In this document: piece after piece, positions 8,423 through 16,519 of the stretch
Position numbering within the stretch: the stretch's first letter is position 1
Layout of the letters: every line of letters begins with the position of its first letter
Assembly: GCA_946886075.1 (NCBI GenBank)
Contig: CAMPHR010000018.1
Coordinates: 1 to 60,450 of the forward strand
Length of the DNA: 60,450 nt
From: an uncultured Novosphingobium sp.
Lineage (GTDB): Bacteria > Pseudomonadota > Alphaproteobacteria > Sphingomonadales > Sphingomonadaceae
Direction of reading: 5' to 3'
The notes under the pieces: model-generated
The model's database searches: none
The model's input: only the letters and a program-made list of their open reading frames with translations
What the model was told of the DNA's origin: nothing
Made by a program: the position numbers and the translations under genes

Positions 8423-9235
8423 TCAGCGGGCGCGGGCGATTTCCTCGCCCCGGTCGCGGGTCGCCGTCAGTGTGTCGATAAGGAGCGTAAGCAACCGCTC
8501 GTCCGCATCGAGGACGTTCAAGCCCTCCCGCGTCATACCGCCGGGGCTTGCAACGCGGTCAGCCAGAACGGCGGGGCTTTCATGTGCCTGCGCCGCAAGG
8601 CTGGCTGACCCTTTGACAGTAGCGAGCGCCATCCTCGCGGCCTGATCGGCCGACAGACCGATCGCTTCCCCTGCGCGCGCAAACGCATCGATGAAACGAA
8701 ACAAGAAAGCAGGCCCGCAGCCCGACAGGGCGGTCAGCGCGTTGAATTGCCCTTCGTCTTCGATCCACTCGGCCGCGCCCAGTGGCTTGATCAGAGCGTC
8801 GATCGCCGCTCGTGCCGCCTGCGAGACCTCATCGTCGGCGTAGAGGCCCGTCACACCCTGCCCCAAGGCGACAGGCAGGTTGGGCATGGCGCGGATGATG
8901 TCTGGGGCAGCTGGGAAACGCTGCCGCAAGTCAGCGACCGGGGTTCCGGCCAAGATCGAAACAATCCGCGTGTCGGCTGTGCAAAGCGGCGCAAGCGAGG
9001 CCGCTACGTCATCAAGCTGATAGGGCTTCATCCCCAACAACACCGTTGCCTGTGCGGGCAGCGACGCTGGATAGGTTGTTATGACTTGGACCCCGTCGGC
9101 CACTGGACGGCCGCTGGGACGCAACACGGTGACGCGCGCGGGATCCAGCCCGCATGCCAGCCATCGGGCAAGCATCTGGCCTGCCATATTGCCGCAGCCG
9201 ACCATGAACAGATGCGCGGGCCCAGCTTGTGTCAT
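8423..9235 (-). CDS. proC: Pyrroline-5-carboxylate reductase
   Basis: A 270-residue enzyme for the last step of proline synthesis, reducing 1-pyrroline-5-carboxylate with NAD(P)H. The N-terminal Rossmann fold shows MVGCGNMAGQMLARWL (about residues 11-26). The C-terminal dimerisation and active-site part shows ALSGCGPAFLFRFIDAFARAG and VASPGGMTREGL, which together form the P5CR signature. Length is normal for the family. It starts 10 bases after the stop of the YbjN-like gene, so the two are probably on one transcript with ubiK upstream. No frameshift or missing residue is seen. Confidence 0.93.
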   Translation of the reverse strand: MTQAGPAHLFMVGCGNMAGQMLARWLACGLDPARVTVLRPSGRPVADGVQVITTYPASLPAQATVLLGMKPYQLDDVAASLAPLCTADTRIVSILAGTPVADLRQRFPAAPDIIRAMPNLPVALGQGVTGLYADDEVSQAARAAIDALIKPLGAAEWIEDEGQFNALTALSGCGPAFLFRFIDAFARAGEAIGLSADQAARMALATVKGSASLAAQAHESPAVLADRVASPGGMTREGLNVLDADERLLTLLIDTLTATRDRGEEIARAR

Positions 9236-9245
9236 GACCGATCCT

Positions 9246-9770
9246 TCAGGCTTCGCCGCGCGTCTCGATCAGGCTGGCGGAAATCGCCTCGGTCGGGCTC
9301 TTGCCGCCCCAGAGAACGAACTGGAACACCGGATAGAAGCGTTCGCATTCGTCGATGGCCGTTTCGACCAACAGCTGCGCCTGGTCGAGCGTCAGCACTC
9401 CCCCCGCGCCCAGCAGGGCACCGTGACGGAACAGGATGATGCCGCTCGACGACCATAGCTCGAAATGGCCGAGCCACAGCTGCTCATTGATGAGGCCAAG
9501 CGTCTCATAGATCGACGCGCGCTTCTCATCGGTCACGCGAATGTCGGGCAAGGCGAGCAATTGCAGCACCTGATCTTCATCGCGCCAGATGCCGCGCAGC
9601 TCATATTGCGCCCAGCTTCCCTGGGTGCTGGCGACGATTTCATCCTCACCAACCTGATCGAAACTCCACCCATTCGCTTCGAAATAGGCGGCCAGCATGT
9701 CGATCGGTGCGGCTTCCTGGCCGCCATTTTCAAATTCGTCGCTGTCCATCATAGGCTGGCCATAGAGCAT
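9246..9770 (-). CDS. YbjN domain-containing protein
   Basis: A 174-residue soluble acidic protein. The central part (ANGWSFDQVGEDEIVASTQGSW followed by LPDIRVTDEKRASIYETLGLINEQLWLGHFEL) matches the YbjN fold, a type III secretion chaperone-like alpha/beta domain. E. coli YbjN influences motility, stress tolerance and toxin-antitoxin expression, but no biochemical activity is established. The start is uncertain: the ATG at 9770 gives MLYGQPMMD, and a second ATG at 9752 is possible; neither has a strong ribosome binding site. It lies 10 bases before proC and in many alphaproteobacteria sits in the same position. Confidence 0.8.
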   Translation of the reverse strand: MLYGQPMMDSDEFENGGQEAAPIDMLAAYFEANGWSFDQVGEDEIVASTQGSWAQYELRGIWRDEDQVLQLLALPDIRVTDEKRASIYETLGLINEQLWLGHFELWSSSGIILFRHGALLGAGGVLTLDQAQLLVETAIDECERFYPVFQFVLWGGKSPTEAISASLIETRGEA

Positions 9771-9860
9771 TTCCCGGCGGCAAGGAAACCACCGACTGAC
9801 GGAAACGCATCAAAATAGGGGATCGTTGCCCAAATCCAACGGACAGGCGGCGAAGCTTGC

Positions 9861-10160
9861 TTATTCCGCGTCGCCCGGCTTTGCCTTGGGGGAGCGGACG
9901 GTCTTTGTGACAGGCTCGGACGACCGGCCTTCCAGAGCATCGATCCGTGCTTTCAGCAGTTCGATTTCTTCGCGGGCAGCGGCGGCAAGCGCCTTTACCG
10001 CGTCAAATTCATCGCGGCTGACGAAGTCCATGCCGCCGATAAACTGCTTCGCCTTTTCGCGGGCGTTGGTTTCGAACTCGCGGCTCATGCCAGCGACCGT
10101 TCCCGCGGCGCCGTTCACCAGCTTGGCAAGGTCGTCGAAAAAGCGGTTTTCGCTCTGCAT
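9861..10160 (-). CDS. ubiK: Ubiquinone biosynthesis accessory factor UbiK
   Basis: A 99-residue protein of the BMFP/YqiC family. It begins MQSENRFFDDLAKLVNGAAG with an amphipathic helix, then has SRDEFDAVKALAAAAREEIELLKARIDALEG, a coiled coil that forms the trimeric core (about residues 47-78), and ends in a basic disordered tail. UbiK binds UbiJ and helps assemble the soluble aerobic ubiquinone synthesis complex, and related proteins also perturb membranes. It is followed by the YbjN-like gene and proC on the same strand. A terminator-like hairpin separates it from tspO upstream. Confidence 0.85.
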   Translation of the reverse strand: MQSENRFFDDLAKLVNGAAGTVAGMSREFETNAREKAKQFIGGMDFVSRDEFDAVKALAAAAREEIELLKARIDALEGRSSEPVTKTVRSPKAKPGDAE

Positions 10161-10180
10161 GATCTGAATGTCCTTGTTTG

Positions 10181-10200
10181 GTGACGCGTCAGTGCGTCAC
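10181..10200 (-). terminator. Possible terminator hairpin after tspO
   Basis: The inverted repeat GTGACGC (10181-10187) and GCGTCAC (10194-10200) has a 6-base loop and begins 5 bases after the tspO stop. No T-run follows on the minus strand, so it may be a factor-dependent end or an RNA-stabilising hairpin. Confidence 0.4.
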
Positions 10201-10204
10201 AAAA

Positions 10205-10774
10205 TCATATCTGGGTCTTGAGCGCCGGGGCGACAAGGGTCTCTGCGCCAGGGTTCAAGCGGCCGATCTCATAATTCAGCGCAGAGGCAAAGGCCAGCCA
10301 CGCCAGATAAGGAAGCAACAGCAATCCCGCGACGCGCCGGATGCGCCAGAACAGCCATGCCGTGGCGGCGACCAGAACGACCAGCACGATGATGAGCGCC
10401 AGCGCATTGTCGACTTGATGCGCGCGGAAGAAGAGCGGCGACCAGATCAGGTTGAGCGCCAACTGGACGAGGAACAGGATGATCGCCAGCCCCCTGCCCC
10501 GCGCGCCCCGGGCATGGAGGACGATGGCGACGGCAAGGCCCATCAGGATATAGAGGATGGTCCAGGCCACGCCGAAAGCCCAGCCAGGCGGCATGAAGCT
10601 CGGCTTTATCAGTGCGTCGAACCAGCGATTGCCATAGCCGCTATTGGCAAGCTTGCCCGACAGAAAGCCGAGGAACACGATCGCAGGCACCGTGACCAGC
10701 GCCCAGCGAAGATAGGCCAGGCGCAACTGACCCGGGGACGCGATTTCGTTCATCGTCGGCGCTGCTCCACTCAT
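10205..10774 (-). CDS. tspO: TspO/MBR family tryptophan-rich sensory protein
   Basis: A 189-residue integral membrane protein with five predicted transmembrane helices. The family markers are clear: KPSFMPPGWAFGVAWT (loop 1 and start of helix 2), LNLIWSPLFFRA (helix 3) and LLPYLAWLAFASALNYEI (helix 5). TspO proteins bind porphyrins and sterol-like ligands in the outer or inner membrane and are linked to tetrapyrrole homeostasis and oxidative stress. In photosynthetic alphaproteobacteria TspO regulates pigment genes; no pigment genes lie here. ATGs at residue 1 and residue 8 are both possible starts. It stands between tlyA and ubiK. Confidence 0.9.
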   Translation of the reverse strand: MSGAAPTMNEIASPGQLRLAYLRWALVTVPAIVFLGFLSGKLANSGYGNRWFDALIKPSFMPPGWAFGVAWTILYILMGLAVAIVLHARGARGRGLAIILFLVQLALNLIWSPLFFRAHQVDNALALIIVLVVLVAATAWLFWRIRRVAGLLLLPYLAWLAFASALNYEIGRLNPGAETLVAPALKTQI

Positions 10775-10854
10775 CCTCTTTGGCGGCCTCCAGCGAATCC
10801 TTCAAAACGCTGTCAAGCCGGATGTGGATGGTTTGCGGTGAAACACTTCATCCC

Positions 10855-10881
10855 GCAACCCGCGAATGAAGGGCGGGTTGC
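10855..10881 (-). terminator. Possible terminator hairpin after tlyA
   Basis: The perfect 9-bp inverted repeat GCAACCCGC (10855-10863) and GCGGGTTGC (10873-10881) has a 9-base loop and lies 36 bases after the tlyA stop. No T-run follows on the minus strand. Confidence 0.45.
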
Positions 10882-10916
10882 CCGCACCTGTCACAAAATC
10901 AAACGCATGGCCCCGA

Positions 10917-11654
10917 TCATTCCCCAAGCCGGGCGCAAATCAGGAACTCGACATTACCCTGCGGGCCGGTGATCGGGCTCGCCGTCACGCCCAGCACGGT
11001 CCATCCTTTGCTCGTCAGCCACTGGCTCACTTCCTCGCAGACGCGGGCGTGGATGGCGGGATCGCGGACGACGCCGCCCTTGCCGACTTCTTCCCGTCCC
11101 GCTTCGAATTGCGGCTTGATGAGTGCAGCGAGATAGGCACCGGGCCGCGCAAAACTCAACGGCCTCTCTAGCACCTTGGCGAGCGAGATGAAGCTCGCAT
11201 CGCACACGATGATGTCGATGGGCTCCGGGATATGGTCGGCGGTCAGGATGCGGGCGCTGGTCTGTTCATGCACGATGACGCGCGGATCGGACCTCAATTT
11301 CCAGGCAAGCTGGTTCGTACCGCTGTCCACGGCATAGACGCGCGCGGCGCCGTTGGTCAGCAGCACGTCGGTAAAGCCACCCGTCGAGCTGCCGACATCG
11401 ATGGCGATCATGCCGCGCACATCCAGCGCGAAATGCTCGATGGCATGGGCGAGCTTGATGCCCCCGCGCGAGACCCAGGGGTGGTCGCGCCCCTTCACCT
11501 CCAGCGCCGCATCTTCCGCAACCAGCTGGCCCGCCTTGTCGATTTTCCGATCGCCCAGGAAGACGAGCCCGGCGAGGATGAGCGCCTGCGCCCGCGCGCG
11601 GCTTTCCGCCAGGCCGCGATCGACAAGCAACTGGTCGGCGCGCAGCTTCGCCAT
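10917..11654 (-). CDS. tlyA: TlyA family rRNA 2'-O-methyltransferase
   Basis: A 245-residue protein. Residues 1-62 (LRADQLLVDRGLAESRARAQALILAG) are an S4 RNA-binding domain. An FtsJ-like methyltransferase domain follows, with the SAM-binding motif IDVGSSTGGFTDVLL (about residues 84-98) and the conserved D and K positions in DIIVCDASFISL and LIKPQFEAG. Mycobacterial TlyA methylates ribose positions in 16S and 23S rRNA and thereby affects capreomycin sensitivity; the exact target here is not known. The start codon shares one base with the stop of the upstream dsbD-like gene (TGATG), so translation is coupled. The old name hemolysin TlyA probably does not describe its function. Confidence 0.9.
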   Translation of the reverse strand: MAKLRADQLLVDRGLAESRARAQALILAGLVFLGDRKIDKAGQLVAEDAALEVKGRDHPWVSRGGIKLAHAIEHFALDVRGMIAIDVGSSTGGFTDVLLTNGAARVYAVDSGTNQLAWKLRSDPRVIVHEQTSARILTADHIPEPIDIIVCDASFISLAKVLERPLSFARPGAYLAALIKPQFEAGREEVGKGGVVRDPAIHARVCEEVSQWLTSKGWTVLGVTASPITGPQGNVEFLICARLGE

Positions 11655-13675
11655 CAGCGCACCAGATCCGTCAAAGTCGAGACGGTCAGCAATTGCGGCA
11701 AGGTCCGGCCCGGCTGACCCGGAGCATACCAGAGGTAGAGCGGCACGCCCGAGCGGCCCTGCGCCTCCAGAAAGCGGGAGATCGCAGGATCGGCATTGGT
11801 CCAGTCGCCAACCATCACCGTCACGCCCGCCTTGGCGAAAGCCCGTTGCGTATCGGCCCGGTCAATAGCCGCAGCCTCATTGGCCTTGCAGGTCAGGCAC
11901 CAATCGGCGGTGAAGTAGAGGAACACCGGCTTGCCCGAGGCGCGCAGGCTGGCGAGACGTGCTTCATCGAAAGCGACGCTGCCGCCGCCCGCCTGCGCAA
12001 CTCCATCGGACCGCGCGGGCAGAGCCACCGCGCTTGCACCCAGCAGGAGCAAGGCTGCGGTCGCTACCGCCAAGCCGCCGCGCTTGCCCTTGTGTTGACA
12101 CTCCCCCAGCCACCATAGCAGCAACGCCAGCAGCAACGCGGCACCCAGGCCGATCGTCATGCCGGGCACGCCCCGCTGCTGCCCGAGCAACCAGGCAAGC
12201 CCTAGCGCGGTCAGGAACATCGGGATCGACAGGATTCTCTGGAAAGTGCGCATCCACGCACCCGGCCGCGGCAAGCGCTCGCGCAAGGCGGGCACATAAG
12301 CGAGCAGCAGGAACGGCAGGGCCAACCCAAGCCCCAATCCAGCAAAGACCGCAAGCGCCGCCGCCAGTGGCAAGACCAGCGCCGCCCCCATGGCGACGCC
12401 CATGAACGGACCCGTGCAGGGCGTCGCGACGAAGGCGACCAGCGCGCCGGTCCAGAATGACCCTGCCACGCCCGCCTTCCCCGCCAGCTTCCCGCCGCCG
12501 CCAAAGGCACTGAGTTCGAACAGGCCGGCAAGGTTGAACGCGATGGCCGTCACGAGCAGCAACAGCAGCAATATGATGCGCGGGTCCTGCAACTGGAATG
12601 CCCAGCCCGCCGCCACCCCGGCCGCACGGATCGCCAGCAGCAACCCGCCGAGCGCCAGGCAGGTGAGGATAACGCCCCCGGCATAGGCGAGCGCTTCCCG
12701 GCGTACCACAGCCTCATCACCCCCTGCGCGCGCCAGCTTGAGCGCCTTCAGCCCCAGGATAGGGAAGACACACGGCATGATGTTGAGCAGCAACCCGCCC
12801 AATATCGCTCCGCCCAGTGCCAGGATGGCGCTGGGCAGCAGGTCTGAACCGGGCTTCGCGACCTCACCGGGCCGTGCTGTCAGCAGGAATCCTGTATGAT
12901 CCGCAGTGCGCAGAACCGCTTCCACCGCGCCGCCCTTGAAACCCTGTCCCGCCTCGGTTTCGATCAGCAGGCGATCGCCCTGCCGCTCAACCCTTTGTGG
13001 CGCGGCATAGCGGACAAGGCCGTCCGCCAGAGGAAACAGATGCACGTCAGCGGCCGCAGCTTCTCGCGGAAACGGGATGGAGAGCCGGAGCTTGCCGTCC
13101 GAAATCGCGTAAATTGCCTCGCTTCCGAGTGGGCGCGGCAGGCGCGTGCGCCATGTATCGAACCGGGATTGCGCGGAGGGCGGCACCACGCCCTCGCCGA
13201 CTACCAGATCAAGCGCGATGTCAGCGCTTTCAGGCACGCAGATCTTGTCCGTGCAGGCCAGCCATTCCGCCTTTCCACGGATCGGCAGCCGCGTTCCCGG
13301 CTCCATCCCCGGTCCAAGGCGCAGTGGCGCAAGGATCGCATAGGGCCCTTCATAGACATGGTTCATGAGGCCGGAAATCAACAGTGTCTCAGGCACGGGA
13401 TAGCGTAGCGGGCCGACGCTCACGCCTTTGGGGAGAGACCATTTGACGGTCATGCCCAGCCCCGCGTCGCCCGGATTTTGCCAATAGCCGTGCCAGCCCG
13501 CTTCCGGCGTCATGGCGAAGGCGATGTTGGTCGTCGATCCCGGGGCGGGCTCCGGGCTTTCGGCCACAAGCTGCAAGCCTATGTGCGGCGCGCCCGATCC
13601 GAATGCGCCCTGGGCGCTGGCGACCGGCGCGACAAACAGCGCCAGCGTCATCAAGAGGACATGGAAAATCCGCAT
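11654..13675 (-). CDS. DsbD-like three-domain thiol:disulfide interchange protein
   Basis: A 673-residue protein with a signal peptide (MRIFHVLLMTLALFVAPVAS) and all three parts of the DsbD relay. The periplasmic N-terminal domain carries the pair C141 and C146 (CTDKIC). The membrane domain of about eight helices carries C302 (NIMPCVFP) and C420 (VATPCTGPF). The C-terminal thioredoxin-like domain carries C593 and C596 (DWCLTC). Such proteins carry reducing equivalents from cytoplasmic thioredoxin to the periplasm for cytochrome c maturation, copper tolerance or disulfide isomerisation. The N-terminal domain resembles the ScsB/DsbD_N-related form rather than the short E. coli one. It is divergent from the PhoK-like gene and coupled to tlyA downstream. 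Confidence 0.88.
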   Translation of the reverse strand: MRIFHVLLMTLALFVAPVASAQGAFGSGAPHIGLQLVAESPEPAPGSTTNIAFAMTPEAGWHGYWQNPGDAGLGMTVKWSLPKGVSVGPLRYPVPETLLISGLMNHVYEGPYAILAPLRLGPGMEPGTRLPIRGKAEWLACTDKICVPESADIALDLVVGEGVVPPSAQSRFDTWRTRLPRPLGSEAIYAISDGKLRLSIPFPREAAAADVHLFPLADGLVRYAAPQRVERQGDRLLIETEAGQGFKGGAVEAVLRTADHTGFLLTARPGEVAKPGSDLLPSAILALGGAILGGLLLNIMPCVFPILGLKALKLARAGGDEAVVRREALAYAGGVILTCLALGGLLLAIRAAGVAAGWAFQLQDPRIILLLLLLVTAIAFNLAGLFELSAFGGGGKLAGKAGVAGSFWTGALVAFVATPCTGPFMGVAMGAALVLPLAAALAVFAGLGLGLALPFLLLAYVPALRERLPRPGAWMRTFQRILSIPMFLTALGLAWLLGQQRGVPGMTIGLGAALLLALLLWWLGECQHKGKRGGLAVATAALLLLGASAVALPARSDGVAQAGGGSVAFDEARLASLRASGKPVFLYFTADWCLTCKANEAAAIDRADTQRAFAKAGVTVMVGDWTNADPAISRFLEAQGRSGVPLYLWYAPGQPGRTLPQLLTVSTLTDLVR

Positions 13676-13753
13676 CGGGCCTCTGTTCGCGTAGATCAGA
13701 GCGGGCTAGGTCCGCAGGGTTGCGCCGTCAAGGCACCAGAAGGAATTGAAAAG

Positions 13754-15400
13754 ATGTTCAGGAAAGTGATTCATACCCTCCTGCTGCTGGCACCCCTGCC
13801 CGCGCTTGCCCAACCGGCAATGCCAGCGGGTTCCGTCACGCCGCCCCGGTTGATCATCGCCATCTCGGTCGACCAGTTTTCCGCCGATCTCTTCAGCGAA
13901 TATCGGCCCTATTATGAAGGCGGCCTCAAGCGGCTGAGCCAGGGCGCTGCATTCCCGCGTGGCTATCAAAGCCATGCCGCGACCGAAACCTGCCCCGGCC
14001 ACAGCACCATCCTGACAGGCAGCAGACCGTCCCGCACCGGCATCATCGCCAATAGCTGGATCGATCAGAAGGCCGCCCGGCCCGACAAGACGATCTACTG
14101 CGCCGAGGATGAAAGCCAGCCCGGCAGCAGCAGTTCCAACTATGTTGCTTCACCGGTCCATCTGCGCGTGCCTACGCTTGGCGAGCGCATGAAAGCCGCC
14201 AACCCTGCAACCCGCAGCGTCTCGATCGCGGGCAAGGACCGCGCCGCCATCATGATGGGCGGCGCGAAGGCCGATCAGGTCTGGTGGCTGAGTTCCAAGG
14301 GCTATGTCAGCTATCCCGGCGTGGCCACGCCGCCGCTGGTCGCACGCGTTAATGACATTTTCCAACAGCGCCTCTCCCAACCAAACGTCGGTTTCGAGCT
14401 CCCGCCGCAATGCGCGGCGAAGGATTTTCCCGTGCGCGTGAGCCCCGATCGCACCGTCGGCACCGGCCGCTTCGCACGGCCCGCGGGCCGCTATGACGCG
14501 TTCCGCGCGTCGCCTGAACAGGACGCCATGACGCTGGCCTTCGCGGCGGCTGCGATCGAGAATATGGGCCTTGGCAAGCAGGCCCAGCCCGACATCATCT
14601 CCATCGGCCTGTCCGCGACGGACGTCATCGGCCACGCCTATGGCACCGAAGGAACCGAAAGCTGCATCCTGATCGATCGGCTGGACCGCGAACTGGGCGC
14701 GTTCTTCGACCGCCTCGACAGCCAGGGCATCGACTATGTCGTGGTCCTGACGGCGGACCATGGTGGCCATGACCTGCCTGAGCGCCATCAGCAAAATGCC
14801 ATGCCGATGGAGCAGCGGGTTGACCGGGCGTTGATGCCCTCCGCCCTGTCAGAGGCAGTGACCGCGCGCACCGGCATGGGTGCAAAAGGACTGATCCTGG
14901 GCGATGGGCCTTCTGGCGACCTTTACTTCAACCATATGCTCACTCCGACCCAGCGCGCGAAGGTGGAGGCCGCAACCCTGACGCTCCTGCGCGCGCATCC
15001 GCAGGTGGAGGCGGTGTTCACCAGGGCGCAGCTTGCGACCACCCCCTCGCCGTCGGGACCGCCGGAAAGCTGGAGCCTCCTTCAGGAAGCGCGCGCCAGT
15101 TTCGATCCCCAGCGTTCGGGCGACCTTCTGCTGCTGTTGAAGCCGCGGATAACGCCGATCTCTGACCCGTCGCACGGCTCTGTCGCAACGCATGGCTCGC
15201 CCTGGGACACGGATCGCCGGGTGCCGATCCTCTTTTGGCGCAAGGGCATGCGCCCTTTCGAACAGCCGCTGGGCGTGGAAACGGCGGACATCATGCCGAC
15301 GCTCGCCGCGCTGATCGGCCTGCCCGTGCCTCGGGACGAGATTGACGGACGGTGCCTGGACCTGATCGCCGGTGCCGGGGACAGCTGCGCGGCGAAGTAG
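13754..15400 (+). CDS. phoK: Secreted alkaline phosphatase, PhoK/SPAP type
   Basis: A 548-residue protein with a Sec signal peptide (FRKVIHTLLLLAPLPALAQ, about residues 2-20). It follows, from memory, the same sequence path as PhoK of Sphingomonas sp. BSAR-1: IIAISVDQFSADLFSEY with metal ligand D40, SHAATETCPGHST with the likely nucleophile T79, AGKDRAAIMMGGA, IISIGLSATDVIGH, VVLTADHGGHDLPER, and a final ATHGSPWDTDRRVPILFW. In this family a threonine replaces the serine of E. coli PhoA, and the enzyme hydrolyses phosphomonoesters with zinc outside the cytoplasm. The ATG at 13754 is chosen because it starts the signal peptide and AAGGA lies before it; the longer upstream frame runs antisense to the dsbD-like gene. 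It ends one base from the convergent serine acetyltransferase. Confidence 0.9.
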   Translation: MFRKVIHTLLLLAPLPALAQPAMPAGSVTPPRLIIAISVDQFSADLFSEYRPYYEGGLKRLSQGAAFPRGYQSHAATETCPGHSTILTGSRPSRTGIIANSWIDQKAARPDKTIYCAEDESQPGSSSSNYVASPVHLRVPTLGERMKAANPATRSVSIAGKDRAAIMMGGAKADQVWWLSSKGYVSYPGVATPPLVARVNDIFQQRLSQPNVGFELPPQCAAKDFPVRVSPDRTVGTGRFARPAGRYDAFRASPEQDAMTLAFAAAAIENMGLGKQAQPDIISIGLSATDVIGHAYGTEGTESCILIDRLDRELGAFFDRLDSQGIDYVVVLTADHGGHDLPERHQQNAMPMEQRVDRALMPSALSEAVTARTGMGAKGLILGDGPSGDLYFNHMLTPTQRAKVEAATLTLLRAHPQVEAVFTRAQLATTPSPSGPPESWSLLQEARASFDPQRSGDLLLLLKPRITPISDPSHGSVATHGSPWDTDRRVPILFWRKGMRPFEQPLGVETADIMPTLAALIGLPVPRDEIDGRCLDLIAGAGDSCAAK

Positions 15401-15401
15401 G

Positions 15402-16409
15402 TCAGATATTCTCCGCAAACCCATCCCGCTCCGCGTCGACCAAAGCATGGACGCGGTGCGGGGCGGAGACTTCGACCCGGCTGGTCACTTCATATTGCGC
15501 CTTGGCCTGGCGGACATTGCTGTTCGCAGGCACGCTGTCCGTCAGCCACACATTGCCGCCGATCACCGAGCGGCTGCCGATGATGATGCGGCCAAGGATC
15601 GTCGCGCCCGCATAGATCACCACATCATCTTCGATGATCGGGTGCCGGGGCAGTGCCTTGGCCAACGCGCCCCTCTCGTCAGCGGGGAAGCTGCGCGCGC
15701 CAAGCGTCACGCCCTGATAGAGCCGCACCCGATCCCCCACGATCGCCGTTTCGCCGATCACGACGCCGGTGCCATGATCGATGAAGAAGCTGCGGCCGAT
15801 CGTCGCGCCCGGATGAATGTCGATCCCGGTGCGGGAATGGGCGATTTCCGAGATGATGCGAGCTACCAGCGGCGCACCCAGATCATAAAGGCGATGCGCG
15901 AGCCGGTGATGGATGATCGCCAGCATCGAGGGGTAGCAGATCAGCACCTCGTCCACGCTGCGCGCGGCAGGATCGCCCAGGAACGCCGCTTCCACATCGG
16001 TATCGAGCAGTTCGCGCAGGCCCGGCAGGCTCTGGGCAAAGTTGCCGATGATCTGGGAGGCGGCGCTGTCGATCGCGTCCGCGGGACTGCCATGCATCGC
16101 GTAGAGCAACTCAAGGCGGATCTGACCGTAAAGGCGGCTGAGCGCCGTCTGCAACGTCTGCGCCACGAAGGCGTCCTCATTGTGGATACGGATGAAGCTT
16201 GGCCCGAGGCGCAGCGGGAACAGCGCGCCGCACAGCGAACTCATGATCTTGGTAAGATTGGCGCGCGAAGGGAAACCCTCCGCCCCATATTCGGCATGAT
16301 GCTGCTGTGCGTCCCGCCAGCGGGTGCGCACCGCTCCGAGATCGCTTACAAGCCGGTCAAGGTCCCAATAGCCTTCCAGGACCCGATCTTCTTCGCCTTC
16401 TGCCGTCAT
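15402..16409 (-). CDS. epsC: Serine O-acetyltransferase, EpsC/CysE family
   Basis: A 335-residue protein for the first step of cysteine synthesis (serine plus acetyl-CoA to O-acetylserine). The N-terminal half is helical, and the C-terminal half is a left-handed beta helix of hexapeptide repeats. Key stretches are SEIAHSRTGIDIHPGATIG and FFIDHGTGVVIGETAIVGDRVRLYQGVTLG, with the active-site histidine in IDHGTG. It is longer than E. coli CysE (273) because of its N-terminal region, as is usual for the EpsC subgroup. No cysK lies beside it. Its stop is one base from that of the PhoK-like phosphatase on the other strand, and the histidine kinase gene ends 110 bases upstream. Confidence 0.9.
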   Translation of the reverse strand: MTAEGEEDRVLEGYWDLDRLVSDLGAVRTRWRDAQQHHAEYGAEGFPSRANLTKIMSSLCGALFPLRLGPSFIRIHNEDAFVAQTLQTALSRLYGQIRLELLYAMHGSPADAIDSAASQIIGNFAQSLPGLRELLDTDVEAAFLGDPAARSVDEVLICYPSMLAIIHHRLAHRLYDLGAPLVARIISEIAHSRTGIDIHPGATIGRSFFIDHGTGVVIGETAIVGDRVRLYQGVTLGARSFPADERGALAKALPRHPIIEDDVVIYAGATILGRIIIGSRSVIGGNVWLTDSVPANSNVRQAKAQYEVTSRVEVSAPHRVHALVDAERDGFAENI

Positions 16410-16519
16410 ATGCGCCTCTTGTTCAACAGGGCTGGCATAGACCGCGAGAAGGCTGATCGATAAACGAGTTTTGCTTGCACCCCCGAAGCTTCTCTTTTCG
16501 GCAGAGGCTTGGGCGCATG

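Noticed and set aside
13478..13753. N-terminal extension of the PhoK-like phosphatase
   Set aside because: This part is antisense to the dsbD-like gene and would bury the signal peptide; the ATG at 13754 fits the family.
15372..16463. Plus-strand frame of over 350 codons opposite the serine acetyltransferase
   Set aside because: It is fully antisense to a clear serine acetyltransferase; its His/Arg/Asp-rich translation matches nothing recognisable.
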